A DNA stretch of 64,000 nucleotides, taken from CAWCWN01 sp963799245. Lineage in GTDB: Bacteria; Chloroflexota; Ktedonobacteria; Ktedonobacterales; Ktedonobacteraceae. This document shows, piece after piece, positions 32,079 through 39,537 of this stretch (its first letter is position 1; each line of letters begins with the position of its first letter). The translations under genes were made by a program, and so were the position numbers. The DNA lies in NCBI GenBank assembly GCA_963799245.1, contig CAWCWN010000003.1, positions 2,108,001 through 2,172,000 on the forward strand. The letters are read 5' to 3'. A model generated the notes under the pieces. The model searched no databases. It was not told the origin of the DNA and worked only from the letters and a program-made list of their open reading frames with translations.

Positions 32079-33446
32079 TTACTTCCAGGTCACCCGCTCC
32101 AGAAGGTACATCGGCAGGTCACTGATAGCGACGCGCACCTGGGTCATGCGGTCACGCTCACGAACCGTTACCGTCTGGTCGTCAAGAGTCTGGAAATCGA
32201 CGGTGACGCAGTAGGGCGTCCCGATCTCGTCCTGGCGGCGGTAACGGCGGCCAATATTGGCCACATCGTCATATTGAGAGACCATTAGCCGCTGCAGCGT
32301 CCTGTGGATGTCCTTCGCGGTTGTGGTGAGCTCCTCTTTGTTCTTTTGCAGCGGCAGAACCGCCACCTTAACGGGCGCTACAATTGGGTGCAGGCGCAGC
32401 ACGGTGCGGGGCTCTTTACCGGCCGGATCAGGCTCCTCTTCGTAGGCGTCGAGCAGCAGGTTCAGGAAGGTGCGATCGACGCCGCCGGAGGTCTCGACGA
32501 TCCAGGGGATGTAGCGCTCTTTCGTCTCGGGATCGGTATAGCTCAAATCATGGCCGCTATACTCGCTGTGACGCGAGAGGTCCCAGTCCTGGCGCCAGTG
32601 AATCCCTTCCCATTCTTGCCAGCCCAGGATGGTCTGGTATTCAATGTCAAAGGCCTGTTTGGCATAGTGCGCGAGCTCATCGGGCCCATGCTCGCGCAGG
32701 TGCAGGCGCTCTTTGTGGTTGATCAGCCCTTTGTACCACTCGAAGCGCTTCTCCTTCCAGTAGTCAAACCACTGCTGCATCTGGCTGGGATGGACAAAGT
32801 ATTGCAGGTCCCACTGCTCGAATTCGCGCTGGCGGAACAGGAAGTTCCCCGGCGTCACCTCGTTGCGGAAGGCCTTACCTATCTGGCAGATACCAAATGG
32901 CACCTGCACGCGCGAAGACTTCAGCACGTTCTCAAAGTCCAGGTAGATGTTCTGGCAGGCCTCACCACGCAGGTATGTTTTCATGCGCTCGCCTTCAACG
33001 ACACCCAGGTAGGTCTCCATCAAGAGGTTGAAGGTGCGTGGCTCGGTCAGCTCCCCCCCGCACACCGGGCAGGTATTCGTCGCGACGTTCTCAGGCGGCA
33101 GGTGATCGATGCGGTGGCGCCGCTTGCATTTTTTGCAGTCAACCAGGCGGTCCACAAAGTTCTCGACGTGGCCGCTGGCCTCCCAGACGCGCGGGTGGGT
33201 AATAATGGCCCCTTCAATACCCACGACGTTGTCATGGAGCTGGACCATTGACCACCACCAATAGCGGCGGATATTGTTGCGCAGCTCCACACCAAGCGGC
33301 CCAAAGTCGTAGATGCCGGAGACGCCGCCGTAGATCTCCGAGTTGGGGAAGACGAAGCCTCGTCTCTTGCACAAAGCTACAATTTTCTCAATAGGCACAA
33401 AAGGTGTGTCATTCATAGATGGTCTCGCCTCAACCTGTGTTGTCAT
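32079..33446 (-). CDS. glyS: Glycyl-tRNA synthetase (single-chain alpha2 type)
   Basis: This 455-residue class II synthetase charges tRNA-Gly. The N-terminus (IVALCKRRGFVFPNSEIYGGVSGIYDFGPLGVELRNNI) is that of the eukaryote/archaeon-like dimeric GlyRS, not the alpha2beta2 bacterial form. A zinc site uses CKKCKRR and CPVCGGE. Motif 2 is FRNEVTPGNFLFRQREFEQ and motif 3 lies around SGGVDRTFL. The anticodon-binding domain closes the protein (APVKVAVLPLQKN). CGAGGAGGAGCACTC precedes the ATG. A T-box leader lies immediately upstream. Confidence 0.96.
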   Translation of the reverse strand: MTTQVEARPSMNDTPFVPIEKIVALCKRRGFVFPNSEIYGGVSGIYDFGPLGVELRNNIRRYWWWSMVQLHDNVVGIEGAIITHPRVWEASGHVENFVDRLVDCKKCKRRHRIDHLPPENVATNTCPVCGGELTEPRTFNLLMETYLGVVEGERMKTYLRGEACQNIYLDFENVLKSSRVQVPFGICQIGKAFRNEVTPGNFLFRQREFEQWDLQYFVHPSQMQQWFDYWKEKRFEWYKGLINHKERLHLREHGPDELAHYAKQAFDIEYQTILGWQEWEGIHWRQDWDLSRHSEYSGHDLSYTDPETKERYIPWIVETSGGVDRTFLNLLLDAYEEEPDPAGKEPRTVLRLHPIVAPVKVAVLPLQKNKEELTTTAKDIHRTLQRLMVSQYDDVANIGRRYRRQDEIGTPYCVTVDFQTLDDQTVTVRERDRMTQVRVAISDLPMYLLERVTWK

Positions 33447-33454
33447 GAGTGCTC

Positions 33455-33720
33455 CTCCTCGTAAAAAAGAAACGCCCCAGGCGTCCAGTTGTATCCTATG
33501 ACGCCCAGGGACGAATAGACACCGGCGTAGGCCTGGGGCGACTACGACTTATGGCATCATGCGCGGTTCCACCCTGCTTCTTCACGAGTTTATGCTGCGT
33601 GAAGCCACTCATTAAATCCAACTCCGAAGCGCCCTTCACCAAATTCGGGTTGCCGATCTTTCACCGCCCATCGGCTCGCTGCTACCCTCAGCAGGTTACT
33701 CCTCTTCATCATCGTTGGAG
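33455..33720 (-). promoter_or_regulatory. Glycine T-box riboswitch leader of glyS
   Basis: Read on the minus strand, 33577-33561 is GCAGGGTGGAACCGCGC, containing the T-box consensus AGGGTGGAACCGCG that pairs with the uncharged tRNA acceptor end. Upstream, 33717-33620 forms a Stem I-like region with the AGCGAGCCGATGGGCGGTGAAAG distal block split over 33683-33661. GAAGGGCGCTTC at 33637-33626 offers GGC, a glycine codon, as specifier (complement of 33631-33633). Downstream, CGCCCCAGGC (33540-33531) can pair with GCCTGGGGCG (33482-33473), followed by a six-T run (33468-33463). This is a transcription terminator that uncharged tRNA-Gly would relieve. Confidence 0.88.
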
Positions 33721-34008
33721 AATATTGTATTGTTGCGCCGCGCGGACACGCTGCTAGATCCTGACATGAGCAGGATGAACATGTCCACGCATGCCTCCAT
33801 TAGTATATCCGAGATCCCACAGAGATGCAAGAGTCTTTTAGCTGGTCCAGGCTGTCATGTCCATGCTGCTCCAGCGCCTGCAGACGACCGAGATCCTGCT
33901 GGGTGCGGCCAAAATCGCGGCCAGGCCAGGCCAGCAATTTGCTGATTTCAGTGGCCCAGTAGGGCATGATGCAACGCGCCTTGCGGGCAAGCGCTTGAGA
34001 CGCACTGC
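33721..34008. other. Gene-free stretch between the glyS leader and the helicase
   Basis: No gene is convincing here. A minus-strand frame at 34024-33800 gives a 74-residue peptide (ending DSLDQLKDSCISVGSRIY) without a ribosome site and starting inside the hairpin at 34009-34049. The minus-strand glyS promoter must lie near 33725-33790 but no good pair of boxes was found; TACAAT on the minus strand near 33725 is a weak -10 candidate. Confidence 0.4.
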
Positions 34009-34049
34009 CAGGGAGAAGCGCCACCAGCCGCTGGTGGCGCTTCTCCCTG
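34009..34049. terminator. Perfect 20-bp hairpin upstream of the Ski2-like helicase
   Basis: The arms 34009-34028 and 34030-34049 are perfectly complementary, centred on C34029. It sits between divergent genes, directly before the helicase promoter, so it does not end either of them. It could insulate the promoter, end an unseen transcript, or be a mobile hairpin repeat. Confidence 0.6.
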
Positions 34050-34050
34050 C

Positions 34051-34085
34051 TTGTTTATCTTTAGCGTAAATGGTACAATAGTACC
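34051..34085 (+). promoter_or_regulatory. Putative promoter of the Ski2-like helicase
   Basis: TTGTTT (34051-34056) and TACAAT (34074-34079) are 17 bp apart. GGTAC-aata-GTACC (34072-34085) is a small inverted repeat covering the -10 box and could be an operator. The start codon is 33 bp further on. Confidence 0.5.
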
Positions 34086-34118
34086 GATACTAAACTGTAC
34101 GACATTAAAGATGAGGTT

Positions 34119-36674
34119 ATGGACAATTATGTGGCGGCAGGGGATGAAACCCTGGCGGGAATATCAGCATTTGTTGCGCGTTACCCGTTTCCCCTCGACT
34201 CATTTCAGTTTGAGGCTATTGCTCACCTCGCCCAGGGGCAATCGGTCATGGTGGCAGCGCCAACCGGTACGGGTAAGACCCTCGTTGCGGAGTATGCTAT
34301 CTGGCTTGCCCAACAGCGCCAGCAGCGCGTTATCTATACTACCCCCCTCAAGGCCCTCTCCAACCAGAAGTATCGCGACCTGCGCGATCTGTACGGCTAT
34401 GATGTCGTGGGTCTCGTCACCGGTGATATCGTTGAGCACAGCCGCGCATCTGTCGTCATCATGACGACCGAGGTCTACCGCAATATGCTCCTGGAGGGCG
34501 GCGGAGAGAGCTTTGCCAGGGACGCCGCCTATACGACGCCGTCTGCCCTGGCCGATGTCGCTTTTGTGATTTTTGATGAACTCCACTACCTCAGCGACAG
34601 TGGACGTGGTCCTGTCTGGGAGGAAGCCATTATCTGCTCGCCTCCCCATGTACAGCTGGTCGGCCTCTCGGCCACCGTGAGTAATGCCGAGGACCTGGCA
34701 AGCTGGATCAGTCGCGTGCATCGTCCCATTTCGCTGGTGGTGCACGAGCAGCGTGCCGTCCCCCTGGAACATTACTACTTTCTCGATAATGTCTTGCACC
34801 TTGTCCAGGATGCGGAGGGTAACCGTGTTGAGCGCTTCCCACATGTCGGTGGGGAAGCCAAGCTGGCGCAGATGATGGGTCGCAGGCGGGTTTATGCATA
34901 TGAGGACGATGAAGAGGATGAGGAAGCAAACTGGCATGAGCACGAGCGCAATAATAATAAGGGTGGATCTATCCGGCAGCAAACGCTGAGCGCTGGCGAA
35001 GGGCAAACATCGACTGAGGCGCGACCCAGGAGTAAACGACCTTCTCTGCGCAACGCGCCAGAGCCAGGGGAGATACTCACGGTGCTGCGTGAAGCCGATC
35101 TGCTGCCCTGTCTCTACTTTTTGCCCGGGCGGCGTGTCGTTGAAGAAGCCGCAATGAGCGCGGCCCTCCACCTCTTTACCACGTCGGAGGAACAGGCTCT
35201 TATCAAGGAAGAGATTGATGTCTGGCTGGCGCAGCTGCCGCCGGAGGACCGCAATCTTCAGCAGGTGCACGCCTTAACGGAGCTCCTGCCACGCGGCCTG
35301 GCGTTTCACCATGCTGGCCTGCTGCCGGGCTTGAAGGTGCTCGTTGAGACCCTCTTCGCCAGGGGGCACCTGCGCGCCGTCTTTGCCACTGATACCCTTG
35401 CTCTCGGTGTGAATATGCCTGCTCGCTCGGTCGTGGTGGGCAGTTTAAGCAAGTTTGACGGCCAGGAGATGCGATTACTCACTCCCAATGAATACCGCCA
35501 GTTGACGGGGCGCGCTGGTCGGCGCGGCATGGATGTACGCGGCGCGGCGATTATTCCTTACTCACCATGGGAGCCATTTGAGAGTTCGTTTGAGCGTATT
35601 ACGGCTGAACTCCTGCCGGTCACAAGCTCATTTATCATTCGCTATAACTCCGTGCTCAATCTCTGGCGTCCCGGTGATGTCCAGCACCTGCGCCGCATCT
35701 GCGCCTCGAGCCTGCGTGAATACCAGCGCTACCTTCTCTGGGAGCGTCGCGAACTCATCCGCCTGGAGAGGCTGGAGATGCGCTATCATAAGGGCAAAAA
35801 AGAGAACGAGAAGCGCGCCAGGGCTATTGAAGGCGCTACCCAGGCCCTTGAGCGGCGACGTCAATCGATAGGGACCCACCCGCTAAGTCGCGCAGGGGCC
35901 GCGGAACTCGATGGGACCATCTTCGCCCTGCGCGCCCTGGGCTATATTGGCCAGGACGACAGGTTGACCATCAAAGGACGCCTGCTGCGCAGCATCTTCC
36001 ATCCCTCGGGCGTACTGATGATTGAATTGATACTGCTCGGTATGCTCGACGAGCTCACCGCGGGAGAGTTGGCCGAGGTCTGCAGCTGGTTTACCTTCGA
36101 TAATGACCGCCGCCTGAATAACCGTGATGTGCTGTCGACCAGTCTTAAACGCGTTCGCAACGAACTATGGCGCGTTGAACAGCATGTGCACGGCATTGAA
36201 GAACGCGCCAATCTGTATTTCACCCCTGGCATTGTGCCCGAGTTCCACGGCGTCGCCCTGGCATGGTCGCGCGGCACTTCTCTGGGTGGCCTCCTACGGC
36301 GCATCGATCTGGCCGAAGGAGATCTCCTCATGATGCTCAATCAAACGATCGACTTCATACAACAGGTGCAGTCCGCCGTCGGTCAGGTGCTGGATGATCG
36401 CGAAATATGGGAACAGGCCTCGCCTCTGCTGACCGAGGGGGTGGCTGATGAGCGTACCTCTGCGGGGCAGGCGCGCAGACGCAGCGAACTGCTGCAAATT
36501 TCGCGCGCGCGCTTGCAGCATTTGCGACCTGTGCTGTCCCAGGCCTCTCTGTCATTGCTGCATGGCATCATTATTCAGAGCCGGACGGTTCCTTCCATGG
36601 CCGTGCAGGTTGGCGATGAAGTGCTGCCTCTCGACGCTGAAGAAGACGTTGACCCCCACGATATCGAACGCTAA
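34119..36674 (+). CDS. Ski2/Mtr4-like superfamily 2 RNA helicase with DSHCT domain
   Basis: The 851-residue protein has all SF2 motifs: FQFEAIAHLAQGQSVMVAAPTGTGKTLVAEYA (Q/I), TTPLKALSNQK (Ia), the DExH box DELHYLSD, GLSATVSN (III), VFATDTLALGVNMPARSVV (V) and QLTGRAGRRGMD (VI). An acidic, low-complexity insert (about residues 260-310, EDDEEDEE then basic) splits the core. The C-terminal ~180 residues are a DSHCT-type domain (TAGELAEVCSWFTFDNDRR). Eukaryotic relatives feed RNA to the exosome; the mycobacterial relative is called HelY. An RNA-processing role is inferred from the family. It is monocistronic. Confidence 0.92.
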   Translation: MDNYVAAGDETLAGISAFVARYPFPLDSFQFEAIAHLAQGQSVMVAAPTGTGKTLVAEYAIWLAQQRQQRVIYTTPLKALSNQKYRDLRDLYGYDVVGLVTGDIVEHSRASVVIMTTEVYRNMLLEGGGESFARDAAYTTPSALADVAFVIFDELHYLSDSGRGPVWEEAIICSPPHVQLVGLSATVSNAEDLASWISRVHRPISLVVHEQRAVPLEHYYFLDNVLHLVQDAEGNRVERFPHVGGEAKLAQMMGRRRVYAYEDDEEDEEANWHEHERNNNKGGSIRQQTLSAGEGQTSTEARPRSKRPSLRNAPEPGEILTVLREADLLPCLYFLPGRRVVEEAAMSAALHLFTTSEEQALIKEEIDVWLAQLPPEDRNLQQVHALTELLPRGLAFHHAGLLPGLKVLVETLFARGHLRAVFATDTLALGVNMPARSVVVGSLSKFDGQEMRLLTPNEYRQLTGRAGRRGMDVRGAAIIPYSPWEPFESSFERITAELLPVTSSFIIRYNSVLNLWRPGDVQHLRRICASSLREYQRYLLWERRELIRLERLEMRYHKGKKENEKRARAIEGATQALERRRQSIGTHPLSRAGAAELDGTIFALRALGYIGQDDRLTIKGRLLRSIFHPSGVLMIELILLGMLDELTAGELAEVCSWFTFDNDRRLNNRDVLSTSLKRVRNELWRVEQHVHGIEERANLYFTPGIVPEFHGVALAWSRGTSLGGLLRRIDLAEGDLLMMLNQTIDFIQQVQSAVGQVLDDREIWEQASPLLTEGVADERTSAGQARRRSELLQISRARLQHLRPVLSQASLSLLHGIIIQSRTVPSMAVQVGDEVLPLDAEEDVDPHDIER

Positions 36675-36967
36675 CTGCGCTGCGCTCAGACGGCCTTCTA
36701 TAACTGAGCAACAGGCATTCTCCCCGTCATGCCGTGCGACGCTCTAAACGCCTCTCTCTTCGCTTTTACGCGTTTTGCCACAGGCTACGCAAAATAAGTA
36801 TCTGCAAACATTACTTTGGTCATGCTTTCTAGCGGATACATTGTCAGAAGGATGCAAGTTGAATAAGATGTACAAATATAAGGAAGATTGCGAGCAAGAG
36901 GTGTGTGATAGCTGGCAAGGGAAGGGGTAGCTAAGCTTGTAAATAATTGAGAAGAGGATAAGCTTTG

Positions 36968-39289
36968 ATGAAAGCAGAAGCATTGATTGGAAAGGTGTTG
37001 GGAAACTGTACACTTCAGAAGATCATAGGGCAAGGAGGCATGGGAGCTGTATTTCTGGCGCAACAAGCGCGCCCCCGGCGGCAGGTGGCTGTCAAAGTCT
37101 TGTTGCCGGCTACCGCGCTGACTCCTCATCAAAGGGCAGCCTTCCTGGAGCGTTTTCGGCGCGAGACTGATGCTGCTGCCTCTTTAGAGCATTCCAACAT
37201 TCTGCCTGTGTATGAATATGGAGAACGGGACGGGTTTGCCTATCTGGTCTTTCCATACATCAGCGGGGGCACGTTACGTGATCTCATGGAGAATGAAGGA
37301 CAATTGCCCTTGCCACTGGCTTTGAATTATGTGGAACAAATGGCCGCTGCGCTCGACTTTGCCCATGAACGAGGCGTTATTCACCGCGATATTAAGCCTG
37401 CGAATATTTTAATTGCCCCCGAGGGACGTCTGCTCCTGACCGACTTTGGCCTGGTCAAAATTATAGCCGATGGGCAAACGCCCCAGATACGTCTAACGGG
37501 AGCCGGTGCACCGGTGGGCACACCTGACTATATGGCTCCAGAGCAAGTGATAGGTGAGGTGGTGGATGGGCGTTCGGATTTGTACTCCCTTGGCATCATT
37601 CTCTATCAGATGGTGACCGGCGCTACCCCTTTCCAGGGTGAAACCCCCATGCAGATCGCGGCTCTGCAATTATCGGCGGCTCCCCCCGCACCGCGTATTC
37701 TGCGACCGGACCTGCCCGCCTCGGCCGAGCTGGTGATGTTAAAGGCGATGGCTAAACGCCCCGGCGAGCGTTATGCCTGTGGGAAAGATTTCGTTGATGC
37801 CTTCCGTAACTCCCTGGCCTTCGCAGGCATACTGTCGCATAGCGGGCTGCAGCAGAGCGGCGCTTCTGGCTCTGCTACATCGACCGCCGGGCGCCTTTTG
37901 ACCCCGCGAGGCCTGTTTGATCCAGCCTGGCAGGCGGCCGCGAGTGGGATGATGCCTGCCGTCGGTATGAATGCCGAGCGGCAACAGGCCAGACCTACGG
38001 GCGTCCCCCCGGCGGCAGCTGCCGAAGGAGCTCGATCTGGCGGGCTGCTCTCGCGTACCGGTATGTTTCCAAAGGTAACGGCCAGCCTGCCCAGCGCCGC
38101 CAATACTCCCGCCTCACCTGGCTTCAATACACCTGCAACCTCCTTTCCTCCTTTTACGGGCGCGCAACCGGCGCTCTTTCAAAAAGGAATGGCCGCTCCG
38201 AATGCCGGACTATCCGGCACATTGCCGACGAGCAGCGATGCGCGCTCGGCTTTTTCGCCGACAGCGACTGGAGCATTGCCGGCGGAAGCACAGCAGGGCT
38301 CATCTCTGCGCAATACGTCGGGATCACTCACCGTGCCCAATAGTGAGCAGGCGAGCGCGAGTAGCGTGAAGTTGACCGGCCCTGTCAAGGTTGTCCAGGT
38401 GCCGGTAGCGGGTCAACCCGGCCGCTACGTCACCGGCCTGTTACCTGTGACCGCCCAGCCGCAGCCCGCTGATGAGACCGCCAGGAGGCCGCGCCTACAG
38501 ACCTGGCAGAAAGCGCTGGCGGCGGCCGTGCTGGTAGTACTCATTTTAGCGGCGTCAGGAGCCTCTTTGTTGCTGGTGCGCTCACGCCTGCCCCATAGTG
38601 CGGGGATAGCCGCTACGCAACCCGCCGGCAAGCCGGACCTGATGGCCACAGCAACTGCCCAGGTCCAGGCGACTATCACCGCTAACCAGGTGCTCGACGA
38701 TCCCCTGGCGCAAAATATCCATAACTTACCCGTGAGCCCCAATGAATTCTTTAAGCATGGTGCCTATCATATTTTCAATAGCGAGGGTAATGCTGTTGCG
38801 GTAGTCCTACCAGTCTCGGGTCAATCTTCTGCCCAGGCATTTAACTTCCCCAATGCATATACGTTAACGATGTGGGAGGTGCGGGGAGATGACGCCTCCA
38901 ACAATAACTCGTTCGGCATGATTCTGCGTTTTAGCCAGCAGCAGAAGAAAGGTGTAACTGTTACCACCTTCTACAGCTTCGAGGTTGTCAACGTGGCGGG
39001 GGGAGAATATCGTTTCTATAAATATGATGATAGCCAGGGATCTCCGCAGAAGGACTGGACCCAGCTCTGGCGGCAGCCCTTTGGCGGCGAATTTCACCAG
39101 GGCCAGGGAGCGAAGAAGACCAATACCATTCGAATTTACCAGAACGGCTCAAACTTTACCTTTACGGTAAATGGCAAAATGGTTGGGAAGGCTCATGATG
39201 GCTCTATCACAAGCGGCACAATGGGTATGCTCGTAAATCTAAAGGGTACCGAGGTTGCCTTTTCAAACATGGAGATCACCCATGTTTAG
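36968..39289 (+). CDS. Transmembrane Ser/Thr kinase with concanavalin-like ectodomain
   Basis: This active-looking Hanks kinase has GQGGMG at 21-26, Lys43, HRDIKPAN at 139-146, DFG at 159-161 and APEQV. A long Pro/Ala/Ser linker ends in the motif KLTGPVKVVQVPVAGQPGR (from about residue 468). It is followed by one membrane helix (WQKALAAAVLVVLILAASGAS) and an Ala/Thr stalk. A ~190-residue beta-sandwich ectodomain resembles DUF1080/LamG folds (DPLAQN, GAYHIF, NSFGMILRF, FTVNGKMVG). It probably binds an extracellular ligand. I chose ATG 36968, after GAGAAGAGGATAAG, rather than the TTG one codon earlier. The next gene is its paralogue. Confidence 0.92.
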   Translation: MKAEALIGKVLGNCTLQKIIGQGGMGAVFLAQQARPRRQVAVKVLLPATALTPHQRAAFLERFRRETDAAASLEHSNILPVYEYGERDGFAYLVFPYISGGTLRDLMENEGQLPLPLALNYVEQMAAALDFAHERGVIHRDIKPANILIAPEGRLLLTDFGLVKIIADGQTPQIRLTGAGAPVGTPDYMAPEQVIGEVVDGRSDLYSLGIILYQMVTGATPFQGETPMQIAALQLSAAPPAPRILRPDLPASAELVMLKAMAKRPGERYACGKDFVDAFRNSLAFAGILSHSGLQQSGASGSATSTAGRLLTPRGLFDPAWQAAASGMMPAVGMNAERQQARPTGVPPAAAAEGARSGGLLSRTGMFPKVTASLPSAANTPASPGFNTPATSFPPFTGAQPALFQKGMAAPNAGLSGTLPTSSDARSAFSPTATGALPAEAQQGSSLRNTSGSLTVPNSEQASASSVKLTGPVKVVQVPVAGQPGRYVTGLLPVTAQPQPADETARRPRLQTWQKALAAAVLVVLILAASGASLLLVRSRLPHSAGIAATQPAGKPDLMATATAQVQATITANQVLDDPLAQNIHNLPVSPNEFFKHGAYHIFNSEGNAVAVVLPVSGQSSAQAFNFPNAYTLTMWEVRGDDASNNNSFGMILRFSQQQKKGVTVTTFYSFEVVNVAGGEYRFYKYDDSQGSPQKDWTQLWRQPFGGEFHQGQGAKKTNTIRIYQNGSNFTFTVNGKMVGKAHDGSITSGTMGMLVNLKGTEVAFSNMEITHV

Positions 39290-39316
39290 CGCAACGCGCC
39301 GCAAACCTCCCCTCGT

Positions 39317-39346
39317 CTAAAGCGACACTCCAGGTGCCGCTTTTAG
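39317..39346. terminator. Weak hairpin between the two kinase genes
   Basis: AAAGCG (39319-39324) pairs with CGCTTT (39338-39343), and CAC/GTG extends the stem after an A/C mismatch. It lies 28 bp after the first kinase stop. It could terminate or attenuate before the pseudokinase. Confidence 0.4.
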
Positions 39347-39537
39347 CATTAGGGAGGGCGTGTACGTGGTAAGGTAAGAGAGGGAGGGAGGCGCCGCCTG
39401 GCGTTAGTCTCACCTGTCGCCAGCGGGCGATGTTGAGTGGAGCACAGCTAAAGCGAAGAGTGGGAGGAAACCTGTTGTCGTTTGCCTGCTCAGGATGAGC
39501 GGGAAGAATGCGAGCACAAGCAAAAAGAGGTAGCATC

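Noticed and set aside
33800..34024. 74-residue minus-strand gene upstream of the glyS leader
   Set aside because: It starts inside a hairpin, has no ribosome site and shows no recognisable domain; kept only as a remark on the gap.
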